Below, piece after piece: positions 17,331-24,717 of a stretch of DNA of 64,000 nucleotides (positions are counted from its first letter, which is position 1; the number at the start of each line of letters is the position of its first letter). The notes beneath the pieces are model-generated. The model searched no databases, was not told the DNA's origin, and saw nothing but the letters and a program-made list of their open reading frames with translations. The stretch comes from Paraburkholderia sp. BL10I2N1 (GTDB lineage: Bacteria > Pseudomonadota > Gammaproteobacteria > Burkholderiales > Burkholderiaceae), in the NCBI RefSeq assembly GCF_004361815.1, contig NZ_SNWA01000003.1, forward strand, positions 620,001 to 684,000. Direction: 5' to 3'. Position numbers and translations under genes: made by a program.

Positions 17331-18482
17331 TCACAACGCTTCTTCAGTGCCGAGAATAACGGTGGCCTGACTCGACAATACGCCTCCGTTGCCATGCGCG
17401 ACGGCAAGCCGCGCGCCCGGCACCTGCCGCTCACCGGCACGCCCTGTGAGCTGCCGCATCGCTTCTTCCATCAGAAACAATCCGTACATGCCTGGATGCA
17501 CGCAGGACAAGCCGCCCCCGTTGGTGTTGACTGCAAGACGGCCGCCCGGCGCAATCCCCCCGTCCGAGACGAAACGGCCGCCCTCGCCCTTCGGGCAAAA
17601 GCCCAGATCCTCAAGGAACAGGATCGTGTTGATCGTGAACGCGTCGTACAGCATCGCGACGTCGATGTCGGCGGCACTGACACCGGCCATCTCGTAGGCG
17701 CGCTGCCCGGATTCCCTTGCAGCGGTCACGGTCAGATCGGGCATGCTCGCAATCTCACGATGCGAAGTGGCAGAAGCCGCACCGAGCAGATACACCGGTT
17801 TGTCCGTCAGATCGCGAGCGCGGTCGGCGCGCACCATCACCACGGCAGCCGCGCCGTCGGTCACAAGACAACAATCGCGCACGGATAGCGGATCGGATAC
17901 GAGGCGCGCGCCCAGCACATCGTCGATAGTCAGCGGCGCACGCACGTATGCGTCCGGGTTGAGCTGGGCCCACTTGCGTGCCGCTACCGCGACCTCGGCA
18001 AGATCCCTGCGGGTCGTGCCGTACTGGTGCATGTGACGTGCTGCGGCAAGCGCATACGACGACACCGGATTCATTGGCTTATACGGACTTTCCCACGGCG
18101 ATGGGCGCGACGACTGCACCAGTTTGCCCGACGCACTGCGTTGGTTGCTGCCGTAGGCGATCAGCGCAACGTCGATCTGGCCCGTGACGAGCGCCATTGC
18201 CGCCGTGTGCGCGTAGATCTCGAATGCCGAGCCGCCGCTGCGGTTGTTGTCGGTGAACCTGGGGTGGATGCCAAGGTACTCCGCGAATGTCAGGCCAGAC
18301 AACATATCGTCCGGGGTGCAGACAAACAGGCCGTCGACGTCGCCCGGAGACAGTCCGACCTGCGCCAGTGCATCGACGGATGCGCGCGCGGCGAGATCCA
18401 GCGACGACATCCCCGGCGCCTCACCGATACCGTATGTCGCGCCAGCCACCAGCGCGGTACGCCCACGTAAGTTGAATTCCAT
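17331..18482 (-). CDS. Thiolase-like protein (SCP2-type / Ltp2-like), no N-terminal catalytic Cys
   Basis: A 383-residue thiolase-fold protein starting MEFNLRGRTALVAGA. Where thiolases have the nucleophilic Cys, it reads NRSGGSAFEIYAHTAAMAL. The HPGM segment in NTNGGGLSCVHPGMYG is kept. This pattern is that of the SCP2-thiolase-like proteins that include Ltp2 and the Sal aldolases, which pair with DUF35 proteins and perform retro-aldol C-C cleavage of CoA-activated side chains with a tertiary hydroxyl. The DUF35 partner is the adjacent gene, 60 bp upstream. Ordinary thiolysis looks unlikely without the Cys. Aldolase activity is inferred from pairing and family, not proven. Confidence 0.8.
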   Translation of the reverse strand: MEFNLRGRTALVAGATYGIGEAPGMSSLDLAARASVDALAQVGLSPGDVDGLFVCTPDDMLSGLTFAEYLGIHPRFTDNNRSGGSAFEIYAHTAAMALVTGQIDVALIAYGSNQRSASGKLVQSSRPSPWESPYKPMNPVSSYALAAARHMHQYGTTRRDLAEVAVAARKWAQLNPDAYVRAPLTIDDVLGARLVSDPLSVRDCCLVTDGAAAVVMVRADRARDLTDKPVYLLGAASATSHREIASMPDLTVTAARESGQRAYEMAGVSAADIDVAMLYDAFTINTILFLEDLGFCPKGEGGRFVSDGGIAPGGRLAVNTNGGGLSCVHPGMYGLFLMEEAMRQLTGRAGERQVPGARLAVAHGNGGVLSSQATVILGTEEAL

Positions 18483-18542
18483 GCGATCTGTCTCTCGTCG
18501 ATGCAGCAGATGCCTTGCGCGCATGCTGCCAGTTAGCTGGCC

Positions 18543-18908
18543 TCAGGCTGGCTCGAACACGAGCAACGGCGCGTCGTCCCTGTATACGATCCGCGCCTGA
18601 ACGGGCATGCCGATGCGCACGGCGTCCGGCTCAATACCTTCGACACAGCTGATCATCCTCACCCCTTCGTCGAGGTCGATCAGCGCGACGTTGTAGCTCG
18701 GCCTGGGCGCTTTCTGCCTCACCACGGTGGTGGAATAAACCGTGCCCCGCCCGCAAGCTTCGACCCATTCGAGATCGCGAGCGCCCGTGACCGGTTCAGC
18801 CACCCGTGGATAAAACACGTGCCGGCCGCTGCCGCGGCTGCGCTGGATCATCAACCGGCCTTCCGCCAGAAACTTCTGATAGTCGACTTCAGGACAAACA
18901 GACTCCAT
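18543..18908 (-). CDS. DUF35 OB-fold protein with degenerate zinc ribbon
   Basis: A 121-residue DUF35 protein. The OB-fold part is clear: LEWVEACGRGTVYSTTVV near residue 50, then YNVALIDLDEGVRMIS and PVQARIVYRDD. The N-terminal rubredoxin-like ribbon normally has four Cys, but here the equivalent stretch (RSRGSGRHVFYPRVAEPV) has none, so zinc binding appears lost. DUF35 proteins form complexes with SCP2-thiolase-like enzymes and with MaoC proteins, for example ChsH2 with Ltp2. This gene is the first of the minus-strand operon and is followed by such an enzyme. The start at 18908 has GGAGCGGGAAA upstream. A shared motif lies 88 bp before it. Confidence 0.83.
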   Translation of the reverse strand: MESVCPEVDYQKFLAEGRLMIQRSRGSGRHVFYPRVAEPVTGARDLEWVEACGRGTVYSTTVVRQKAPRPSYNVALIDLDEGVRMISCVEGIEPDAVRIGMPVQARIVYRDDAPLLVFEPA

Positions 18909-18996
18909 TTCCCGCTCCTCCAATGCACTCCGCAACGGGCCACGACGCAAAACCCGGCCTTGACATCATCTTTCGACATAAACCAGTCACATAACC

Positions 18997-19019
18997 GAAC
19001 ATCGTTCCACATTTTAAAC
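18997..19019 (+). promoter_or_regulatory. Shared 23-bp operator-like motif, site 1
   Basis: Core GAACATCGTTC, with AAAC ending 23 bp from the first base. It lies 88 bp upstream of the DUF35 start in the divergent control region 18909-19301, which otherwise holds no gene. The same layout occurs at 19176, 29210, 29410, 32322 and 35795. The core is an imperfect inverted repeat (GAAC/GTTC around ATC), as bound by many dimeric repressors. Confidence 0.65.
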
Positions 19020-19175
19020 ACGCGAAAGCCAACGTGTCAACCAAGGCAAATAGCCGTCTTGCGCCGCCCGACAAGGCTCTTACTACATCCGAACAACGCC
19101 CCGGACGCACTACGGGCAAACCCCTGTGCGTTCGACATCACGCTTGACGAGCCCTGAGTCATCGTTTACGTTATC

Positions 19176-19198
19176 GAACAGTGTTCATTATTTCGAAG
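19176..19198 (+). promoter_or_regulatory. Shared 23-bp operator-like motif, site 2
   Basis: Core GAACAGTGTTC, a perfect GAAC/GTTC repeat around AGT, with GAAG rather than AAC at the far end. It is therefore a weaker match to the extended motif. It lies 104 bp before the GTG start of the plus-strand operon. A partial extra match, GAACGCTGTTT, is present at 19252. Confidence 0.5.
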
Positions 19199-19301
19199 AA
19201 CAGAAGATATCGGAAGCAGATTCAGCGCGCGCTCTGTAGATACGTGCTTTCGAACGCTGTTTATGTATCGGGCGTGGCGCCATTCGCAAGAGACTTAAAA
19301 C

Positions 19302-20465
19302 GTGACTTATCAACTGACAGACGACCAGATCCAGATCCGCGACCTGATCCGCCGTGTGGCAACTGAACGGGTAGCGCCGCGGGCGGACGAAATCGACCGC
19401 ACCGCCGAATATCCGCATGACATGTACGCGTTGCTTAAGGAGCTGGGTCTTTTCACGCTTCCCTTTCCTGAGGCGTATGGCGGCGCAGGCAGCGTGATGT
19501 CCGCCTGCATCGCCGTCGAGGAATTGGGGCGGGTTTGCTACAACACGGGTTACCTGCTGGTGGTGCAATGGACGCCCTTCGGCGCGATTCTGGAAGGCGG
19601 CACGCAAGAGCAGAAGGCCCGCCTGCTGCCGGGCCTTGCGTCGGGCGAATTGCGCGGCGCGCTTTCCATAACGGAATCACAAAGTGGCTCGGACGTGTCG
19701 GGAATCCGCACCACGGCGCGCCGCCAGAACGACGGCTACGTGCTAAACGGCTCCAAGATCTGGTGCACCAATTCGCACATCGCCGATTTCATGCTGGTGG
19801 CGGCGAGAACGCTGGATGAAGCAGGCAACCCGCTCGGGATCAACCTCTTTATCGTAGACCGCAAGACGCCAGGACTCACGATCGGCCGCGAGGAAGACAA
19901 GATGGGTGCGCGCGGCGTGGCCTCCTGTCCGCTCTTTTTCGACGATGCCTTCGTCAGCGCCGGCAACCGTCTTGGCCCCGAGGGCGGACAGGGTTTCAAG
20001 GTCGCGATGGAAGCGCTCAATACGAGCCGCCCGATTGTGGCGGCTCGCGCGATAGGCATCGCGCAGGGCGCGATCGATCACACCATCCGCTTCATACAGG
20101 ACCGCGTCGCCTTCGGACAGACGATCAGCAACTTCCAGGGCGTGCGCTGGATGGTGGCCGACATGGTCACGCAAACGGAAGCTGCGCGTCAGCTCGTCTA
20201 TCGCACCGCCTCGCTGGTGGACTCCGGCGTGACAGGGCGTGAGCTGGCGCCGATGGCGGCGATGGCGAAGATGTTCGCCTCCGACGTGGCGATGAAAGTC
20301 GCCACCGACGCAGTGCAGCTGTTTGGCGCAGCGGGGATCTCGAACGAATATCCGATCAACCGCTATTTCCGCGACGCCAAGGTCGTTCAGATCATCGAAG
20401 GGACCAACCAGATCCAGCGAAATATCGTCGCGGACAGCGTCCTCGGACGCGTCAAGAAAAACTGA
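19302..20465 (+). CDS. Acyl-CoA dehydrogenase of the ring-cleavage operon
   Basis: A 387-residue ACAD beginning at GTG 19302 (TYQLTDDQIQIRDL), with AAGAGA upstream. It has ITESQSGSDVSGIRT, KIWCTNSHIADF, EALNTSRPIVAARA, QLFGAAGISNEYPINRYFRD and the catalytic-Glu motif IIEGTNQIQRNI, so it is a complete homomeric-type enzyme. It is the first gene of an operon that continues with a MaoC-like protein, a CoA-transferase, a BadH-like and a BadI-like gene. The context suggests it introduces the 1,2 double bond into a cyclohexanecarboxyl-CoA-type ester, as AliB/BadJ do. That substrate is inference from neighbours. Confidence 0.87.
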   Translation: MTYQLTDDQIQIRDLIRRVATERVAPRADEIDRTAEYPHDMYALLKELGLFTLPFPEAYGGAGSVMSACIAVEELGRVCYNTGYLLVVQWTPFGAILEGGTQEQKARLLPGLASGELRGALSITESQSGSDVSGIRTTARRQNDGYVLNGSKIWCTNSHIADFMLVAARTLDEAGNPLGINLFIVDRKTPGLTIGREEDKMGARGVASCPLFFDDAFVSAGNRLGPEGGQGFKVAMEALNTSRPIVAARAIGIAQGAIDHTIRFIQDRVAFGQTISNFQGVRWMVADMVTQTEAARQLVYRTASLVDSGVTGRELAPMAAMAKMFASDVAMKVATDAVQLFGAAGISNEYPINRYFRDAKVVQIIEGTNQIQRNIVADSVLGRVKKN

Positions 20466-20516
20466 GCAGCGCGTCCTGACCCTGGAGACGTGCGACAACA
20501 AGAGAGAGGACAGGCA

Positions 20517-20993
20517 ATGGAAGAGATCGAAACGGTTGGTTTGGGGATTCACTGGGAAGACCTGCCCGTCGGCCGCAAGTTCAAGACCGTCGGACGTACC
20601 GTCACCGAAGCGGATGTCGTCAATTTTGTTTCCGTGACCGGCATGCTCGAGGTGCTGTTTACCAACACCGAGTTTCTGAAAGAGACATCCGCAATCAAGG
20701 GCCGTGTCGCGCCGGGCGCGCTGGTATTTACGTTCATCGAAGGCCTGCTGACCCAGGCGACGATGCAAGGGGTCGGCTTTGCATTCCTGAACATGGAATT
20801 CGACATCAAGGGTCCAACCTTCGTCGGGGACACCATCCATGCCGAATGTGAAGTCATCGAATGCCGTGCCAGCAACGGGCGCCCGGGGCTGGGGCTGGTG
20901 CGCACCCGCAACCGCGTGTTCAAGCAGGACGGCTCGGAAGTCATGGTGTACACCCCGCTTCGACTGGTGAAGGGCAAAAACTACAAGGCGTGA
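20517..20993 (+). CDS. MaoC-like hotdog protein without the hydratase Asp/His dyad
   Basis: A 158-residue single hotdog protein. WEDLPVGRKFKTVGRTVTEADVVNF and KGRVAPGALVFTFIEGL align with MaoC/PhaJ hydratases. The position of the catalytic D-x4-H motif (usually like GDxNPxH) reads TGMLEVLFTNTEF, so both catalytic residues are replaced. It may be a non-catalytic partner, a binding protein, or use different chemistry. The start at 20517 has AGGACAGG upstream. The CoA-transferase gene starts 2 bp after its stop, so the two are tightly coupled. Confidence 0.78.
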   Translation: MEEIETVGLGIHWEDLPVGRKFKTVGRTVTEADVVNFVSVTGMLEVLFTNTEFLKETSAIKGRVAPGALVFTFIEGLLTQATMQGVGFAFLNMEFDIKGPTFVGDTIHAECEVIECRASNGRPGLGLVRTRNRVFKQDGSEVMVYTPLRLVKGKNYKA

Positions 20994-20995
20994 TC

Positions 20996-22249
20996 ATGCA
21001 CACCCCACAGCAACCTCTGGACCTGCCAACCGGCCCACTAGCTGGTGTGCGCGTCATCGACCTGACCATCAATGTGCTGGGGCCCGTCGCCACACAACTT
21101 CTCGGCGACATGGGCGCGGACATCATCAAGATCGAGCCGCCGGAAGGCGACCAGAACCGCAAGAACGGGCCCGGTCGCAACCCCGACATGGCGGTGTTCT
21201 ATACGATCATGAATCGTAACAAGCGGAGCGTGTCACTGAACCTGAAACTTGCCGAATGTCGTGAAGCCGTGCTTCGGCTGGTCGAGACCGCTGATGTTTT
21301 CATTCACAGCATGCGGCCCAGCGCGGCGAAGCGTCTTGGCATCGATTACGACAGTATCAAGGCACGCAATCCGCGCATCATTTACGCGTCGGGGCTCGGA
21401 TATCGTCCGGATGGTCCTTACAAGGATCGCCCGGCATTCGACGACGTCATCCAGGGCGAGAGCGGCATCGCCGCGATGAATCGCGACACCGACGGCTCAC
21501 CGCGCTATTTCCCCACGGTCATCGTCGACAAGTTCTGCGGATACGTGCTTGCTTCATCCGTCAGCATGGCGCTGTATCACCGCGAACGCACCGGTCTTGG
21601 CCAGTGCGTACAGGTGCCGATGTTCGAAACGATGCTTCAGTTCAATCTGTTTGAACATTTGTGGGAGGGCGCGCTTGGCTCGACCGAAGGAAAGGGGCTT
21701 GGTTATACGCGGATGTTCTCGCCCCACCGCCGGCCCTACGCGACCAGCGACGGGCACATCTGCCTGCTGGCGGTAAACAACGATCAATGGCGGCGTGTAC
21801 TGTGTGCGATCGACGCGGCCCATCTGCTCGAAGACCCGCGCTTTTGTCACATGGCCGACCGCATGCGCAATATCAACGAGTTGTACCGCTTAGTCAGCGA
21901 TGCGATACAGACCCGGACCACTGCCGAGTGGAACGCCATCTTTGCGGCCGCCGACGTGCCGCACGGTCCGGTGCGCGAGTTGAACGACCTGATGCAGGAC
22001 GACTACCTGAAAGAGACAGGGTTCTTCCGGCACTACGAGCACCCGACCGAAGGCGACATGGTGATGACGTCAATTCCTGTGCACTTCTCCGAGTCGCCGG
22101 GCAACGTGCGCTACCTGCCGCCGAACCTGGGCGAGCACAGCATCGAAGTACTCGTGGAGGCCGGATACACAGTGAGTGAGGCTGCGCAACTAAGCGGCCG
22201 CGCACCGGTTGAGGCGAGACGCACCCCAGAAACTGTTACGAAGGCTTGA
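20996..22249 (+). CDS. Class III (CaiB/BaiF) CoA-transferase
   Basis: A 417-residue protein: GPLAGVRVIDLTINVLGPVA at the N-terminus, LLGDMGADIIKIEPPEGD, IYASGLGYRPDGPYKDRPAFDDVIQ, and FPTVIVDKFCGY with the Asp that forms the acyl intermediate in this class. It moves CoA between carboxylic acids, so the acid entering this operon could be activated by CoA exchange instead of ATP. The racemase at 12682 is a relative with a different N-terminal signature. The ATG at 20996 is 2 bp after the MaoC-like stop. Donor and acceptor are unknown. Confidence 0.85.
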   Translation: MHTPQQPLDLPTGPLAGVRVIDLTINVLGPVATQLLGDMGADIIKIEPPEGDQNRKNGPGRNPDMAVFYTIMNRNKRSVSLNLKLAECREAVLRLVETADVFIHSMRPSAAKRLGIDYDSIKARNPRIIYASGLGYRPDGPYKDRPAFDDVIQGESGIAAMNRDTDGSPRYFPTVIVDKFCGYVLASSVSMALYHRERTGLGQCVQVPMFETMLQFNLFEHLWEGALGSTEGKGLGYTRMFSPHRRPYATSDGHICLLAVNNDQWRRVLCAIDAAHLLEDPRFCHMADRMRNINELYRLVSDAIQTRTTAEWNAIFAAADVPHGPVRELNDLMQDDYLKETGFFRHYEHPTEGDMVMTSIPVHFSESPGNVRYLPPNLGEHSIEVLVEAGYTVSEAAQLSGRAPVEARRTPETVTKA

Positions 22250-22292
22250 CGGGCGCCAGAGCGTCCGGCTACATCACGCGAGGAATCAAAAA

Positions 22293-23057
22293 ATGAAAGG
22301 TCTGAAGAACAAGGTCGTGGTTGTCACAGGTGGCGCAGGCGGCATCGGCACGGCCATCAGCAAACGCTTTGGCGAAGAAGGTTCCACGGTCGCGCTATTT
22401 GATCTGAACACAGAAAGTGCCGGGCGTGTAGTAGCCGAAATCGAGTCCGCCGGCGGCAAGGCTCGCGCCTATCGCGTCGACATCACCGATCACGAAGGCG
22501 TGAATGCGGCTGTTGCGCAAGTCGAGGATGAACTCGGCCCGATCGAGATGCTTGTCAACAATGCAGGCTGGGACATGGGCGCGTTCTTTCTCCAGACGGA
22601 AAAGCCGTTCTGGGACAAGGTAGTGGCCATCAATCTGTACGGCCCGCTGAACATGCACCACGCCGTTCTGAAGCGAATGGCCGAACGCGGCCGCGGGCGA
22701 GTGGTGAACATTTCGTCGGATGCGGGGCGCGTCGGTTCATCGATGGAGGCGGTGTACTCGTTCTGCAAGGGCGGAATCATTGCCTTTTCGAAGACCATGG
22801 CGCGTGAAATGGCGCGACAGCAGATTCCTGTCAATGTCGTCTGTCCCGGCCCTACGGCAACTGCATTGCTCGACAACCTGGCGCAGGGTGAAAGAGGCGA
22901 ACGTATCAAGGCGGCACTGGTCAAGGCCGTACCATTCGGGCGCATGGGCGAACCCGAAGACATTGCCGGGACAGTCGCGTTCCTTTCCAGTGACGATGCC
23001 GCGTTCATCACCGGTCAGGTGATCAGCATTTCCGGCGGACTGACGATGGCCGGCTGA
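22293..23057 (+). CDS. BadH-like SDR (2-hydroxycyclohexanecarboxyl-CoA dehydrogenase type)
   Basis: A 254-residue SDR: VVTGGAGGIGTAISKRF, FDLN for NAD-type cofactor binding, NNAGWDMGAF, and SSDAGRVGSSMEAVYSFCKGG with catalytic Ser, Tyr and Lys. It ends FITGQVISISGGLTMAG. From memory of Rhodopseudomonas BadH, the NNAGWD segment, the SSxEAVY region, NVVCPGPT and the last 20 residues are nearly the same, so it is a close relative. BadH oxidises 2-hydroxycyclohexanecarboxyl-CoA to the 2-keto ester with NAD. The BadI-like hydrolase gene follows by 41 bp, as expected for that pair. AGGAATCAAAAA lies before the ATG at 22293. Confidence 0.85.
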   Translation: MKGLKNKVVVVTGGAGGIGTAISKRFGEEGSTVALFDLNTESAGRVVAEIESAGGKARAYRVDITDHEGVNAAVAQVEDELGPIEMLVNNAGWDMGAFFLQTEKPFWDKVVAINLYGPLNMHHAVLKRMAERGRGRVVNISSDAGRVGSSMEAVYSFCKGGIIAFSKTMAREMARQQIPVNVVCPGPTATALLDNLAQGERGERIKAALVKAVPFGRMGEPEDIAGTVAFLSSDDAAFITGQVISISGGLTMAG

Positions 23058-23098
23058 ACGCCGATCCAGCTTAATCAACCTGCAACTGGAACATAACC

Positions 23099-23875
23099 AT
23101 GGAATTTCAGGACATTCTCTATCGCGAAGCCGATGGAGTCGCGACTATCACCCTCAATCGCCCGAACGTGTACAACGCGTTCAACGCCAATACCTGCGAG
23201 GAATTGATCAAGGCGTTTGGCAAGGCCGGCTGGAACAAGAATATCGGCGTCGTCGTACTGACTGGCGCGGGCGAAAAGGCCTTCTGCACCGGTGGCGACC
23301 AGTCCGGCGACGGCTACGGCGGGCGCGGTACGGTGGGGCTGCCAATCGAAGAATTGCAGAGCATTATTCGTGACATTCCCAAACCCGTTATCGCTCGCGT
23401 CAATGGCTATGCGATCGGCGGGGGTAACGTCCTCGTCACGATCTGCGACCTCGCCATTGCTTCAGAGACAGCGATTTTCGGCCAGGTCGGCCCCAAGGTC
23501 GGGTCGGTTGATCCGGGTTTCGGCACCGCGTACCTTGCGCGCATCATCGGCGAGAAGCGAGCGCGTGAGATCTGGTATCTGTGCCGCAAATACAGCGCGA
23601 AAGAAGCGCTCGATTGGGGCTTGATCAACGCGGCCGTGCCGGTCGACCAGCTCGACGCCGAAACGAAGAAATGGTGCGACGAGATCCTGCAGATGAGCCC
23701 GACCGCCATCGCACTCGCCAAGCGTTCGTTTAACATCGATAGCGAAAACATCCGCGGCATCGGTGCGTTCGCGATGCAGGCGCTGGCGCTTTACTACGAC
23801 ACCGATGAGTCGAAGGAAGGCGGCAATGCGTTTCGTGAAAAACGCAAGCCGGAATTCCGAAAGTATGTGAAGTAA
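23099..23875 (+). CDS. BadI-like ring-opening hydrolase (2-ketocyclohexanecarboxyl-CoA hydrolase type)
   Basis: A 258-residue crotonase-fold enzyme. KAFCTGGDQSGDGYGGRGTV, IGGGNVLVTICDLAIAS, FGQVGPKVGSVDPGFGTAYL, YYDTDESKEG and the end EKRKPEFRKYVK match BadI of Rhodopseudomonas closely. MenB shares part of this pattern, but no menaquinone gene is nearby and a BadH-like gene is adjacent. BadI adds water to the 2-ketocyclohexane ring ester and opens it to pimelyl-CoA. Here the product would be the corresponding, possibly substituted, dicarboxyl-CoA. It is the last gene of the plus-strand operon and is followed by a hairpin at 23896. Confidence 0.87.
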   Translation: MEFQDILYREADGVATITLNRPNVYNAFNANTCEELIKAFGKAGWNKNIGVVVLTGAGEKAFCTGGDQSGDGYGGRGTVGLPIEELQSIIRDIPKPVIARVNGYAIGGGNVLVTICDLAIASETAIFGQVGPKVGSVDPGFGTAYLARIIGEKRAREIWYLCRKYSAKEALDWGLINAAVPVDQLDAETKKWCDEILQMSPTAIALAKRSFNIDSENIRGIGAFAMQALALYYDTDESKEGGNAFREKRKPEFRKYVK

Positions 23876-23895
23876 GATCTGTCAGACCTGTACCA

Positions 23896-23917
23896 GGCGG
23901 TCGTCAAAGACGCCGCC
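23896..23917 (+). terminator. Stem-loop between convergent operons
   Basis: GGCGGTCGTC and GACGCCGCC pair over nine positions with one bulged base around an AAA loop, 20 bp after the BadI-like stop and before the convergent crotonase end at 23955. A short TTT follows on the plus strand, so it is a plausible, weak intrinsic terminator that could act in both directions. Confidence 0.5.
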
Positions 23918-23954
23918 TTTGCGGACTGCCCCCCGACGACGGATAAGGTAGCAG

Positions 23955-24701
23955 CTACACCCTGCCCATCTGGCGATCTGTCTGCCACGCCATGGGACCC
24001 TGCGCCTTGCGTTCGGCCAGCGCAGCCCTCTCGAGATCAAGCGCCTCGCCAAGCGAACCGAGTGCTCCCGTGTCGATCACGCGCTTGACGGTGCCTATCA
24101 GAACCGGCGCGCGACTGGCTATCGTGGTGGCAAGCGCACGGGCTCGATCGAGCAACGTTGCGTGTGAGATGACCTCGTTCACGAGGCCAATGCGCAGCGC
24201 GGTTGCGGCATCGACGGGATCGCTGGTAAAACTGATCTGCTTGGCCCAGCGCGGACCGACAATGTACGGTAAGCGCGCCGTCATCCCTCCTCCTGCAAGC
24301 GCGCCGATTTTAGTGTGTGTATCGGCGAAACGCGCGCGCTCCGAAGCGATGATGAAATCGCACCCCATCGCCAGTTCCAGGCCGCCGGTGACCGCCGCCC
24401 CGTTACACGCCGCAATCACGGGCTTACTCAGTCGGGGCCACATGTCGATCATGGCGGCCACTTCGCTGCGTGGCGCATCCGGGGCGGCAAAGTCACCGAG
24501 GTCGAGTCCCGCGCAAAAAGCCGGATCGGCACCGGTGACAATCAGGACACGCAGGCTGTCATCAGCCTCGAAGGCGGTCAAGGCGTCGACAAGCGCTCGC
24601 GTCAACGCGAGGTTCAAGGCATTGCGCACGTGCGGACGGTTTAACGTCAATGTCAAAACACCACCTTCGCGATGCGCAACCAGTACGTCAGATTGCTCCA
24701 T
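23955..24701 (-). CDS. Enoyl-CoA hydratase family protein
   Basis: A 248-residue crotonase: AFCAGLDLGDFAAP near residue 60, TGGLELAMGCDFIIASE with the first catalytic Glu, then THTKIGALAGGGM where the second Glu is missing. It is closest in pattern to general enoyl-CoA hydratases. The ATG at 24701 follows GAGGGTGGACAGC, and the longer frame upstream overlaps the ACAD stop and is not supported. It is the last gene of the ligase-ACAD-ACAD-crotonase operon, 16 bp from the ACAD stop. Hydration of the enoyl-CoA made by that ACAD pair is the likely role. Confidence 0.82.
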   Translation of the reverse strand: MEQSDVLVAHREGGVLTLTLNRPHVRNALNLALTRALVDALTAFEADDSLRVLIVTGADPAFCAGLDLGDFAAPDAPRSEVAAMIDMWPRLSKPVIAACNGAAVTGGLELAMGCDFIIASERARFADTHTKIGALAGGGMTARLPYIVGPRWAKQISFTSDPVDAATALRIGLVNEVISHATLLDRARALATTIASRAPVLIGTVKRVIDTGALGSLGEALDLERAALAERKAQGPMAWQTDRQMGRV

Positions 24702-24717
24702 GCTGTCCACCCTCGGT

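Noticed and set aside
17331..18482. Ordinary acetyl-CoA acetyltransferase for the thiolase-like gene
   Set aside because: The nucleophilic Cys is missing and a DUF35 partner is adjacent, so the Ltp2/Sal type is more likely.
23099..23875. MenB (1,4-dihydroxy-2-naphthoyl-CoA synthase) for the BadI-like gene
   Set aside because: MenB and BadI share several motifs, but no menaquinone genes are nearby, the C-terminal part follows BadI, and a BadH-like gene is directly upstream.
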